Of a stretch of 8,961 bases of DNA, positions 1-7,760 are shown in pieces; position 1 is the first letter of the stretch, and the number at the start of each line of letters is the position of its first letter. The stretch covers positions 1 to 8,961 of the forward strand of contig CALLLZ010000494.1 of the NCBI GenBank assembly GCA_938008005.1, in the 5' to 3' direction. Under the pieces are notes generated by a model. It searched no databases. It was not told where the DNA came from and saw nothing but the letters and a program-made list of their open reading frames with translations. The DNA is from an uncultured Marinicella sp. (lineage in GTDB: Bacteria > Pseudomonadota > Gammaproteobacteria > Xanthomonadales > Marinicellaceae). Position numbers and translations under genes: made by a program.

Positions 1-1
1 G

Positions 2-313
2 TTTGTCAACACCGGCCAACAAGTTCTGATTCGGTATGATGCTTTTCCCTATCAACGTTATGGACTTTATGAAGGTGTTATCATTCAAGTGGCTCAGGCA
101 GTGATTGATCCTAACGAAGCCGCTATACCTCTACCAACTACAGAACCTGTTTACCGGGTTAAGGTAAAGATAGAATCCCAAGTCGTTGATGCCCACGGTA
201 AAAAAATGCCACTTCAAGCAGGTATGTCAATTTCAGCAGATATTATTCTTGAAGAACGCAGTTTGGGTGAATGGTTATTGGCACCTATTTATAGCCTCAG
301 AGGCAGGATTTAA
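2..313 (+). CDS. HlyD-family secretion adaptor, C-terminal part (5' end outside window)
   Basis: The frame is open from base 2 to the TAA at 311-313 and gives about 103 residues. This is the C-terminal part of a periplasmic adaptor of a type I secretion system; the start lies upstream of the window. The text GQQVLIRYDAFPYQRYGLYEG followed by a beta-strand-rich stretch, a PLQAGM-type turn and the ending EERSLGEWLLAPIYSLRGRI matches the beta-barrel end of HlyD/CvaA-type proteins. Such adaptors are anchored in the inner membrane and bridge an ABC exporter to an outer-membrane channel. The exporter gene begins 2 bases after this stop, so the two are almost certainly co-transcribed and work as a pair. 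A GTG at 89 could be mistaken for a start, but homologous sequence continues upstream of it, so it is internal. The N-terminal membrane anchor and coiled-coil arm cannot be judged here. Confidence 0.9.
   Translation, partial: FVNTGQQVLIRYDAFPYQRYGLYEGVIIQVAQAVIDPNEAAIPLPTTEPVYRVKVKIESQVVDAHGKKMPLQAGMSISADIILEERSLGEWLLAPIYSLRGRI
301..308 (+). promoter_or_regulatory. Ribosome binding site of the ABC exporter
   Basis: AGGCAGGA ends 7 bases before the ATG at 316 and lies inside the last codons of the adaptor gene. It fixes the exporter start and indicates translational coupling between the two genes. Confidence 0.6.
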
Positions 314-315
314 TC

Positions 316-2448
316 ATGCAAAATCCATTGTATTTACTTCGCTATGGTTGGGGTAAAAAATTACCAGTCATCATTCAAACTGAAGTGGCTGAGTGTGGTC
401 TGGCATCTATGGCTATGGTGGCTAACTACCATGGGCACCAAGTTGATTTGAATGCTTTACGACGTAAGTTTTCTATCTCTTCTAAAGGTGCCACTTTACA
501 GGGCTTAATCCAATTGGCTGACAGTCTTCAGTTGAGTTCTCGTCCTTTGCGTCTAGACTTACATGAGTTATCACAATTACAGACACCTTGTATTCTACAT
601 TGGGACTTGAATCACTTTGTGGTGTTAAAAGCCATTAAAGGTAAGCAGATTACCATACATGATCCTGCTGTGGGTGTTCGTACCATGCGTATGGAGGAAT
701 TCTCTAAACACTTCACTGGAGTGGCTCTTGAACTGACCACTACTCCAGATTTCAAACCTGAGAAGATAGCTAAAAAAGCCAAATTAAGTGATTTTTGGAG
801 CAGAATAACTGGTATAAAAAGGGTGTTGATTCAAATTCTCATCTTATCAGTTTTGTTGCAAGCATTTGCCATAGCCACACCGTTTTATACCCAGTTGGTG
901 GTCGATGATGTGATCATCAGTAAAGATATGAACCTGTTAATGATTTTAGCTTTGGGTTTTGGTTTATTGGCGTTGGTGAATATACTGGTTACCGCGTTGA
1001 GGAGTGTAATAATTTTGTATATGGGTACACAACTCAACATACAAATGGCCGCCAATCTTTTTCGACATTTACTGAAATTACCGATGGATTATTTTGAAAA
1101 ACGCCACATAGGCGATGTGATTTCAAGGTTTGGTTCATTACAAACGGTCAAGGACTTATTAACCACGGGTGTTATTGAAACCATTGTTGATGGCATTATG
1201 GCTATTGGATTGGTAGTCATGATGTATATCTACAGTCCATTGTTGGGTTTAATTGTGACGGTTGCTGTGGTGTTATATGTATTATTAAGACTGGCTTTAT
1301 ATCGACCTTACCGCCAGCTAAACGAAGAGTCTATTGTGGCCAACGCCAAACAGAGCTCAAACTTTATGGAAAGTGTTCGAGCCATTCAGAGTGTAAAACT
1401 TTTTGGCAATGAGTCACAACGACAAACCGTTTGGCAGAATTATTATGCAGATGAAGTCAATGCAGGCATTAAAGTAGGAAAGCTAAGCATAGGTTATCAA
1501 TTCATCAATGGGTTTATTTTTGGTTTGGAAAACATCATCGTCATTTATTTAGCAGCAACACAAGTGATTGATAGTTTAATGACCATAGGTATGATGTATG
1601 CATTCATGTCTTATAAATCACAATTCACAACCAAAGCATCAGCACTGGTAGACAAAGTGATTCAGTTCAAAATGTTGTCATTACATATGGAGCGATTAGG
1701 TGACATCATTTTGTCTGAACAAGAAAAAAACGTTGAGCAAAAAAGAGCTGTTGCCGATATCAAGGGATGTATTAAGTTAGAGAATATCAGTTTTAAATAT
1801 TCTGACAATGAACCTTTGATTTTAGATGACTTAAGTTTTCAAGTTGAGCCAGGCTCCTCGGTAGCGATTGTGGGGCCCTCTGGAACGGGTAAAACCACTT
1901 TGATGAAAATCATGTTAGGCCTGTTAGAGCCTGCCAAAGGGCAAGTCCAACTGGATGGTGTAGATATCAAACAATTAGGCCTTAGATCTTATCGCAAAGA
2001 AATTGGGACGGTAATGCAATCTGACGAACTGTTGTCAGGAAGTATCGCAGATAACATTTGTTTTTTTGATCCACAGTTCGACCAGAAAAGGATTGAAGAA
2101 TGTGCAGAAATGGCAGCAGTACATATGGACATTCAAATGATGCCAATGGCCTACCATACACTCATTGGAGATATGGGTAGCAGTTTGTCAGGTGGTCAAA
2201 AACAACGGATTTTATTAGCCAGGGCTTTGTATAAAAGTCCAAAAATACTGTTTCTTGATGAAGCCACTTCGCATTTGGATGTCGGACTGGAGTCCGTGGT
2301 CAATGAAACGGTTAAAAAATTGGATATCACACGAGTGATCATTGCCCATCGAACTGAAACCATCGCGATGGCTGACCGTGTGTTGTTTCTACATGCTGGC
2401 AAGTTAACAGAGGCTCCACGGAAACCTTCTTCTAAAGAAAAAGAATAG
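316..2448 (+). CDS. C39 peptidase-containing ABC exporter (bacteriocin/double-glycine peptide type)
   Basis: This 710-residue protein has the usual three-part layout and length of CvaB/RaxB-type exporters. Residues 1-135 are a C39 cysteine peptidase with a complete active site: oxyanion Gln21, Cys27 (QTEVAEC), His100 (NHFVVL) and Asp116 (IHDP). This domain normally cuts after a Gly-Gly leader. Six membrane helices follow, roughly 170-191, 205-228, 285-305, 308-328, 396-416 and 419-437. The ATPase domain shows Walker A GPSGTGKT (520-527), Q-loop Gln568, signature LSGGQ (624-628), Walker B with catalytic Glu649 (ILFLDE), D-loop SHLD (652-655) and His678. All catalytic residues are present, so it should be active. 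The ATG at 316 is preceded by AGGCAGGA at 301-308, a good ribosome site. It pairs with the adaptor gene just upstream. The natural cargo is not identified. The tail after about residue 697 is short, charged and lysine/glutamate-rich. Confidence 0.95.
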   Translation: MQNPLYLLRYGWGKKLPVIIQTEVAECGLASMAMVANYHGHQVDLNALRRKFSISSKGATLQGLIQLADSLQLSSRPLRLDLHELSQLQTPCILHWDLNHFVVLKAIKGKQITIHDPAVGVRTMRMEEFSKHFTGVALELTTTPDFKPEKIAKKAKLSDFWSRITGIKRVLIQILILSVLLQAFAIATPFYTQLVVDDVIISKDMNLLMILALGFGLLALVNILVTALRSVIILYMGTQLNIQMAANLFRHLLKLPMDYFEKRHIGDVISRFGSLQTVKDLLTTGVIETIVDGIMAIGLVVMMYIYSPLLGLIVTVAVVLYVLLRLALYRPYRQLNEESIVANAKQSSNFMESVRAIQSVKLFGNESQRQTVWQNYYADEVNAGIKVGKLSIGYQFINGFIFGLENIIVIYLAATQVIDSLMTIGMMYAFMSYKSQFTTKASALVDKVIQFKMLSLHMERLGDIILSEQEKNVEQKRAVADIKGCIKLENISFKYSDNEPLILDDLSFQVEPGSSVAIVGPSGTGKTTLMKIMLGLLEPAKGQVQLDGVDIKQLGLRSYRKEIGTVMQSDELLSGSIADNICFFDPQFDQKRIEECAEMAAVHMDIQMMPMAYHTLIGDMGSSLSGGQKQRILLARALYKSPKILFLDEATSHLDVGLESVVNETVKKLDITRVIIAHRTETIAMADRVLFLHAGKLTEAPRKPSSKEKE

Positions 2449-2471
2449 TTCACTTTTAAAAGTCGACTTTA

Positions 2472-2518
2472 AAAAGCCAAACCAAACATTTCAATTCTTT
2501 AGTTATGATTTGGCTTTT
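2472..2518 (+). terminator. Candidate terminator after the ABC exporter gene
   Basis: AAAAGCCAAA (2472-2481) and TTTGGCTTTT (2509-2518) form a perfect 10-bp stem, 24 bases after the exporter stop. The 27-base loop is long and the stem is only moderately GC-rich. The T residues belong to the stem and are followed by GCTTGG rather than a clean T-run. It is therefore a plausible but weak intrinsic terminator, and its symmetry could let it act on either strand. Confidence 0.4.
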
Positions 2519-2520
2519 GC

Positions 2521-2667
2521 TTGGGGCAGTTTTCGGGCTTAAAAGACTTGTGTGAACAGAGTTGTTTGATAGCGTTCTGTTCTTGTACCTCATCAGCGCA
2601 AGGTACTGGCGAGTGGTGGTACTGTGAATTAACTTATGAGGCATGTGCAGCTGATTGCGGTATTTAA
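2521..2667 (+). CDS. Possible cysteine-rich small peptide (48 aa from a TTG), doubtful gene or remnant
   Basis: An open frame after the TGA at 2506-2508 runs to a TAA at 2665-2667. From the TTG at 2521 it encodes 48 residues with seven cysteines, spaced as in DLCEQSCLIAFCSC and, further on, WWYCELTYEACAADCGI. Clustered Cys and Trp with an acidic, compact C-terminal half look more like a small disulfide-rich exported peptide than chance translation. Against a real gene: there is no ATG in frame, no Shine-Dalgarno sequence before the TTG, no Gly-Gly leader and no signal peptide in this frame. An ATG at 2505 in another frame opens a hydrophobic stretch (MIWLLLGAVFGLK) and would reach this frame after a +1 shift near the AAAA at 2541-2544. 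That could mean a broken gene. Its place 73 bases after a C39 exporter makes a cargo role conceivable, but this is inference. Confidence 0.25.
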   Translation: MGQFSGLKDLCEQSCLIAFCSCTSSAQGTGEWWYCELTYEACAADCGI

Positions 2668-2704
2668 TCCCTCTTTACCTAAACTTAAAACCTCTGCAAG
2701 AAAG

Positions 2705-2735
2705 GAACCTTCATAACTGATAGTTATGAAGGTTC
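2705..2735 (-). terminator. Intrinsic terminator of the RND efflux operon
   Basis: GAACCTTCATAACT (2705-2718) and AGTTATGAAGGTTC (2722-2735) form a perfect 14-bp stem with a 3-base loop. It starts 12 bases beyond the RND permease stop. Read on the - strand, the stem is followed by CCTTTCTTGC, a T-rich though interrupted tail. On the + strand no T-run follows, so it mainly serves the - strand operon. Confidence 0.75.
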
Positions 2736-2747
2736 ACTTAAGTTGAG

Positions 2748-5700
2748 TTATTGGGTATATTCTGCTGGGGCTGTTGGACCACCTTTTCTTTTATAACCAT
2801 CAATTCTTATAAAACGATATTTCATGCGCTCTAAGATGGCGTACAACGAAGGTATCAATATCAGTGTAATAACTGTTGCAAACAAAATACCAAAAGCCAG
2901 TGATACCGCCATCGGGATAATCACTTTGGCTTGAAGTGATTGTTCAAACATGATGGGCAACAGACCAAAGAAAGTGGTTAATGAGGTCAATAAGATAGCA
3001 CGGAATCTTTTACTGCCGGCATTTTTTACGGCAGTAATAATGTCAGTGCCTCGACTGCGTTCTTTATTAATGTAGTCTACCATCACCAAAGAATCATTAA
3101 CCACAACTCCAGTTAAGGCAATCACCCCAAATATAGACATCATACTAAAAGTCATACCCAACAATAAATGCCCAACAATGGCGCCGGTGATACCAAATGG
3201 AATCACTAACATGATAATAAAAGGCTGAAGGTAAGATTTTAAAGGAATGGCCAATAACACATAAATCAACATGATTGCTGACAACATCCCTATACCTAAA
3301 TTGTATATTAAATTGGTCATTTCTTTGCTCGTACCATCTAAGTCGAATGTTACATCAGGGTACTCTGGAACGATGGGCTGGCCTGGCTTTGGCATCAATT
3401 GACTCACTATGGTTTGTGGGTCGGCAATGGATTTATCTACCATGGCTGAAAGACGAGCGGCTCGTTTGCGATTAACACGCTCAATGGAGTTGGCTGCTTT
3501 GCCTAGCTTGATGTCAGCCACCGTACCTAATGGTAGCTCATCACCCTGTTCAGTACGAATGCGAAGATCATCTAATGATTTAAGCGACTCTCGAGTTTCA
3601 CGGTCATAACGAAGCATCACTTTGATCTCATCGTTACCTCTTTGTAAACGTTGAATTTCTTCACCATAATAAGCTTGTCTTATTTGCCTGCCAATATCAG
3701 TTTGACTGATTCCTAAGTTTTGTCCAACTGGCTTGACGGATAATTCAATTTCGTCTTTACCAGCTTCAATAGAATTTCTGACATCCGAAACGCCTTCATA
3801 ATCGGTCAATTTCGCAACTAAAATATCGGTCGCCAATCGTAATTCTTCAGTGTCACTACCGACAAGTTTGAGACTGACATCAGGGCCTTGACCTGGTCCT
3901 GTCAATGACATGGTACCGATGTGTGTGGCCCCAGGCACTTCTCCGATGTATTCAGTCCAGCGTTTAAGCATTTCTTTACCATCTATAACTGCATTCTCAT
4001 CTTTAACCAATTCAACAATAACCTTGCCAGAAATTTGCGTATCTATAAAAGACAAACGATGGGTAAAAACTGCACCACTCTCTTTCCCAACTGATTCACT
4101 GACTTCTTTATCCAACCTAACCAGCGCATCCTCCACTTGTTGTAAAACCTGCTCTGTTTTCTTCTGCGGTGTACCTTGTGCCATCGCAAAATCAGCTTGC
4201 ACAAAATCAGCGACAAAATCTGGCATCATCACAAACCGCACCAAACCATTCGCAATCAACCCAATACTTAACACAAAAATTCCAACAAACACAGTGAGTG
4301 TTAATCCCGGTCGACTGATGGCTTTGCCTATAGTGGGTTTATACCAATGAGCAATTACATGCTCCAAACCATTATTAACCTTGCGTTGTAAACGCAGCAG
4401 AGGCCCAGGGTTTTTGGTACCAATGTCATCAGACTTCATATGCGCTAAATGAGCAGGTAGTATCAATTTAGATTCAACCAAAGAAAACAGTAAGCACAGA
4501 ATAACCACCCACCCTATGGCCTCAAAAAATGAGCCAAATAAAGTGCCTACAAATAACATAGGCGCAAAAGCTGCAATGGTGGTCAACACGCCAAAAGTGG
4601 CGGGTGTGGCAACTTTTTGCGCACCAACTACCACATTTTTCAATGAATGCCCTTTGTGTTGAATTTCAGAATAAGCACTTTCACCAATCACTATGGCATC
4701 GTCGACCACAATACCAAGCACCAAAATAAAGCCAAACATACTGAGCATATTGATGCTGATACCGGTCATGGGTAAAAACATGAAAGCACCAAGAAATGCC
4801 ACCGGCAATCCCAACATCACCCAAAACGCCACTTTAAGTCGCAAAAATAAGGTCAAGGTTAATAGAACCAATACCGCTCCCTGTAACATATTACGTTCCA
4901 TCATATCCAAACGGCCTCGAACATAATGCGAGGTATCTGACCAAGAAGCCACAGACATGTTGGCCGGCAACTTACTCTGCATTTTCGCCACATAAGCATT
5001 AACCTGATCAGAAATAATCAATACTGACTCATTCTCAACAGCATTAATCTGAATACTGATAGCAGGTTTACCATCAAAGGTGCCAATAACAGCCGTTTCC
5101 ACAAAACCATCCTTGATGGTAGCTAAGTCTGAAAGCAACAACCTTGAACCATCCGGGTTGGTTCGAATAACAGTTTGGGCAAATTCTTTGCCTGTATAAG
5201 ACTGACCCACTGACCGGAGAAGTACATCACCACGATCGGTTTTGATCGAACCACCCGGCAAATCAATGGAGGCAGCTCTGAGTGAACGAGCGATTTCATC
5301 AAAAGTGATTTGATATTGTCGAAGTGTATTTTCATCAATTTCAATGGCAATTTCATAATCACGACTGCCCACCAAAGTAGCCATAGATACATCAGGTAAA
5401 TCGATGATGTCATCCCGCACATCACGGGTCGCTTGCAGTAAATCTGACTCTGGCACGTTGCCATAAACTGATAAAAATAACACCGGTTGTTGAATCAAAA
5501 TCTCACTGATAATCGGCTTCTCAGCTTGTTCTGGAAATGAATTGATGCCATCAACGCGATTCTTGATTTCTGCCATGACATTCTTCACGTCGTAATCACT
5601 TCCGACTTCAATATTGGCCCGAGCTACACCTTCATTAGCCACACAAGTGGTTTTATCGATACCCTCCAAGCCAGTAACCGCGTCTTCTACTTTGACACAT

Positions 5701-5906
5701 ATGCCTTTTTCCACTTCATCGGGCGCCGCCCCTGGATAAGCCATACTGATTTGCACTTGATTAATTGAAGTAGCTGGAAACATTTCTTTTTTTAATGTCC
5801 AGGCAGAATACAAGCCACCAATGACCAAACAAACCATTAACAGATTGGATGCAACTGGATTACTCGCAAACCAGTATATTATTCCTTGATCCCATTGTTT
5901 CCTCAT
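2748..5906 (-). CDS. RND-family efflux permease (AcrB/HAE1-like)
   Basis: At 1052 residues this is the full length of an inner-membrane RND pump that uses the proton gradient to expel hydrophobic or toxic compounds. It has a first membrane helix at about 18-36, a large periplasmic domain to about 335, a helix bundle at about 340-480, a second periplasmic domain at about 560-860 and a final bundle at about 865-1025. The TM4 motif GIVVDDAIVIGES carries the paired aspartates Asp402 and Asp403 of the proton relay. TM10 reads GVVVNDSLVMVDY, so the position of the AcrB relay lysine (K940) is Asn937. An arginine in TM11 (Arg969, FRAILLTS) is kept. The ATG at 5904-5906 overlaps the adaptor stop (ATGA) and has GAGG 7 bases upstream (5914-5917), which supports this start. 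It works with the adaptor encoded just before it. The substrate cannot be read from sequence. Cys70 and Cys88 lie in the first periplasmic domain. Confidence 0.95.
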   Translation of the reverse strand: MRKQWDQGIIYWFASNPVASNLLMVCLVIGGLYSAWTLKKEMFPATSINQVQISMAYPGAAPDEVEKGICVKVEDAVTGLEGIDKTTCVANEGVARANIEVGSDYDVKNVMAEIKNRVDGINSFPEQAEKPIISEILIQQPVLFLSVYGNVPESDLLQATRDVRDDIIDLPDVSMATLVGSRDYEIAIEIDENTLRQYQITFDEIARSLRAASIDLPGGSIKTDRGDVLLRSVGQSYTGKEFAQTVIRTNPDGSRLLLSDLATIKDGFVETAVIGTFDGKPAISIQINAVENESVLIISDQVNAYVAKMQSKLPANMSVASWSDTSHYVRGRLDMMERNMLQGAVLVLLTLTLFLRLKVAFWVMLGLPVAFLGAFMFLPMTGISINMLSMFGFILVLGIVVDDAIVIGESAYSEIQHKGHSLKNVVVGAQKVATPATFGVLTTIAAFAPMLFVGTLFGSFFEAIGWVVILCLLFSLVESKLILPAHLAHMKSDDIGTKNPGPLLRLQRKVNNGLEHVIAHWYKPTIGKAISRPGLTLTVFVGIFVLSIGLIANGLVRFVMMPDFVADFVQADFAMAQGTPQKKTEQVLQQVEDALVRLDKEVSESVGKESGAVFTHRLSFIDTQISGKVIVELVKDENAVIDGKEMLKRWTEYIGEVPGATHIGTMSLTGPGQGPDVSLKLVGSDTEELRLATDILVAKLTDYEGVSDVRNSIEAGKDEIELSVKPVGQNLGISQTDIGRQIRQAYYGEEIQRLQRGNDEIKVMLRYDRETRESLKSLDDLRIRTEQGDELPLGTVADIKLGKAANSIERVNRKRAARLSAMVDKSIADPQTIVSQLMPKPGQPIVPEYPDVTFDLDGTSKEMTNLIYNLGIGMLSAIMLIYVLLAIPLKSYLQPFIIMLVIPFGITGAIVGHLLLGMTFSMMSIFGVIALTGVVVNDSLVMVDYINKERSRGTDIITAVKNAGSKRFRAILLTSLTTFFGLLPIMFEQSLQAKVIIPMAVSLAFGILFATVITLILIPSLYAILERMKYRFIRIDGYKRKGGPTAPAEYTQ

Positions 5907-7126
5907 GATTCTGCCTCAGCTACTAGAGAAGCTTTACCTGGGTCGATTTGTTTACCTACCACCCGTCGTAACTGCATACCCGCCTCAGGAGCTTGTATCG
6001 GGGTAGTTATGATATGATCACTAAAGTCCAATCCTTGATTCACATAAAAATATTCACTGGTTTTATGAACCACTTCTACCGTTTTAATTGCTAATATACC
6101 TGTTTCAGAACTCCCATCGCCAATGTATAGAGCCACTTGATCGTTCGGCATCATCCAACTGTTTGGGATGGCAATCACGCCGTTGTACTCTGAACCTGTA
6201 ATTTTCGCTGACAAGAAGGTATTAAATAAAATATTTCCAGCAAAAGGTCGTTCAATCTCTGCCACTGCATAATTCATTAACGTCCGGCTGTCTTTACTCG
6301 ATTCCAAACGCTTAATTTGACCTATAGTGAGTATTTGCCCTTGATCATTCATAAATCTAACTGGTAAAGGATTTTCTGTCAGTGAAGTACTGATGAGATT
6401 AAGTTTATTGAGATCAGAGTTACTTAAGGGTAAACGGACTTCTCCCACCTCGGTTCCTGCCAACGACCCCAGCTGGCCTGATATACCTACAAACTGGCCT
6501 AAATCGACCATCTTAGTTAATACAGTACCAGTGAAAGGTGCTATTATTTTAGTTTTACTTAAATCCCTTTTGGCTTTTCGCAAGTCTGCTTGTGCCGCTT
6601 TAACACTCGCTTTGGCACCAGCTAACTGTGGTTTATTTAGCAATAAATCACTGGGTTGGCCTTTTTTACCAAAAGACTGCCAATCTTTTTTCGCTTGATC
6701 TGACTTGGCTATTTCCAAATCCAATTGGGCTTGGGCACTGGCTAAATTGGCATCGGCTCGTGCCACAGCCACTTCATAGTCAGCTGGATCCAAAGTAACC
6801 AAAACTTCACCCACTTCAAACACCCCGCCAACGGTAAATGCCGGATTCAAAGATACCACCCTACCACTGATCTCTGACAATAAAGCGATTTGTCGCTTGG
6901 GCTGTAAGGTACCTTGCGAGTCAATGGCTAAAATTAAATCAGTTGGTTGTAATGTTGCTGTTTCAACCAAAAAGCCCTGTGGCTTTTCTGGGACTTTCGC
7001 AGGCTCTGTTTTCATCCCCCCCATCACTGACATCAGTAAAAAAACCACAGCTATTACCACAATGACAGGGATGAGTCGTTTAATAAGTGAAGGTCTTTTG
7101 AGTTTTTGGTGATCAATTTTTTCCAT
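5903..7126 (-). CDS. RND efflux periplasmic adaptor (membrane fusion protein)
   Basis: This 407-residue protein has the normal length for an MFP. A short basic N-terminus and a membrane helix at about 19-36 anchor it in the inner membrane. There is no lipobox cysteine, so it is not a lipoprotein like AcrA. The first half of the lipoyl-like domain is at about 80-114 (ISGRVVSLNPAFTVGG...VLVTLDPADYE). An alanine-, lysine- and glutamine-rich coiled-coil hairpin spans about 115-192. The second lipoyl half is at 193-214 (KIIAPFTGTV...VDLGQFV). Beta-barrel and membrane-proximal domains follow. It would dock the permease encoded directly downstream, with which it shares a 4-base overlap, to an outer-membrane channel; no such channel gene is in the window. 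Translation begins at an ATG (7124-7126) after GGAAAAAACC, a weak ribosome site. The gene lies 163 bases downstream of the marR stop on the same strand, which suggests control by that regulator. Confidence 0.93.
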   Translation of the reverse strand: MEKIDHQKLKRPSLIKRLIPVIVVIAVVFLLMSVMGGMKTEPAKVPEKPQGFLVETATLQPTDLILAIDSQGTLQPKRQIALLSEISGRVVSLNPAFTVGGVFEVGEVLVTLDPADYEVAVARADANLASAQAQLDLEIAKSDQAKKDWQSFGKKGQPSDLLLNKPQLAGAKASVKAAQADLRKAKRDLSKTKIIAPFTGTVLTKMVDLGQFVGISGQLGSLAGTEVGEVRLPLSNSDLNKLNLISTSLTENPLPVRFMNDQGQILTIGQIKRLESSKDSRTLMNYAVAEIERPFAGNILFNTFLSAKITGSEYNGVIAIPNSWMMPNDQVALYIGDGSSETGILAIKTVEVVHKTSEYFYVNQGLDFSDHIITTPIQAPEAGMQLRRVVGKQIDPGKASLVAEAES

Positions 7127-7161
7127 GGTTTTTTCCGGCGCGTTTATGCGATTTTTTAATC

Positions 7162-7167
7162 ATTATA
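7162..7167 (-). promoter_or_regulatory. Possible -10 box of a promoter for the adaptor-permease pair
   Basis: On the - strand a consensus TATAAT lies 35 bases before the adaptor ATG. With a 17-base spacer the -35 would be GGGGAT, which is poor, so this promoter would be weak or need an activator. It would let the pump genes be expressed apart from marR. Confidence 0.3.
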
Positions 7168-7289
7168 GATAGAAAAATTCAGTTATCCCCTACCCATATT
7201 GCTTTATTTTAATTAACTTGACATCAAACTTTTGTGAGATTAAACATCAAATATACAATTGAATGAATCTTATTTCATGTTTTTAATGC

Positions 7290-7718
7290 TCAAGTATTCA
7301 TCGACTGTAATAGAGCCAACAGATGTTTTATATTAGATGGTTTTATGTCGCCTAATATACTTTCTGCTGTATTGTTAAAGGTGTCTGATGCTTGTTTAAA
7401 AATATCGAGACCGTTTGCTGTAATTTTAACCAAACTCACCCTGGCATCTCTGGGGTTAACTTCTTTGCTCACCAAACCAATTTTTTCCATCGGACTCAAC
7501 ATTTTAGTAATACCAGAGGCAGAGCGGCCCAATAAATGCGCTAAGTCTATACGTCGCAGGACATGATTAGGCGCATCAGACAAATGAAAGAGCACCATAT
7601 ATTCAGTAAAACCTATACCATGAATCGAGCCCAAGGTCGCATCCAGCTTACGGTTTATTAATGTGCTCTTGGTCCACAATTCTATTAATGTGGTCGCTTC
7701 AGCTTTGATGTTGTTCAT
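7290..7718 (-). CDS. MarR-family transcriptional regulator
   Basis: This 142-residue protein has the typical MarR size. It has N-terminal dimerisation helices (about 1-50) and a winged helix-turn-helix: recognition region about 55-80 (RIDLAHLLGRSASGITKML) and wing about 81-99 with the family signature NPRDARVSLVKIT. A C-terminal helix (about 105-140) completes the dimer interface. MarR proteins bind short inverted repeats as dimers and usually release DNA when a small compound binds. Here the gene is first in line before the adaptor and permease genes on the same strand, so the likely job is to repress the efflux operon and itself. A strong promoter with a symmetric site over its -10 lies directly upstream. 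No clear Shine-Dalgarno precedes the ATG at 7716-7718; the leader is AT-rich. An upstream ATG in the leader meets a stop at once, so the chosen start is the first usable one. Confidence 0.93.
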   Translation of the reverse strand: MNNIKAEATTLIELWTKSTLINRKLDATLGSIHGIGFTEYMVLFHLSDAPNHVLRRIDLAHLLGRSASGITKMLSPMEKIGLVSKEVNPRDARVSLVKITANGLDIFKQASDTFNNTAESILGDIKPSNIKHLLALLQSMNT

Positions 7719-7732
7719 ATTATTAATTTACA

Positions 7733-7760
7733 TTTACTTTACTAGTGCAGTATAAGTAAA
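7733..7760. promoter_or_regulatory. Candidate MarR operator over the marR -10 and start site
   Basis: TTTACTT (7733-7739) and AAGTAAA (7754-7760) are perfect inverted arms with 14 bases between. A nested pair, TTTACT (7738-7743) and AGTAAA (7755-7760), has an 11-base gap, and ACTAGT (7741-7746) is itself a palindrome. The symmetry covers the -10 and the probable start of marR transcription, where a bound MarR dimer would block RNA polymerase. Binding is inferred from position and symmetry only. Confidence 0.45.

Noticed and set aside
89..313. An independent 74-codon gene beginning with GTG at 89
   Set aside because: HlyD-family similarity continues upstream in the same frame to the window edge, so the GTG is an internal valine codon.
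2456..2644. A 62-codon - strand frame in the gap between the exporter and the RND gene
   Set aside because: It runs through the terminator stem and shows no protein-like features; the + strand frame over the same bases looks more peptide-like.
3910..4350. A 146-codon + strand open frame inside the RND permease gene
   Set aside because: It is antisense to conserved RND sequence, has low-complexity Ser/Thr-rich translation and no recognisable domain; a shadow frame.
5123..5464. A 113-codon - strand frame overlapping the RND gene in another frame
   Set aside because: It lies wholly within the conserved first periplasmic domain of the permease and has no ribosome site or family features.
7218..7246. 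TTGACA with a TAAACA 17 bases later on the + strand, as a promoter
   Set aside because: The -10 matches poorly and it would drive only antisense RNA into marR; nothing else supports it.
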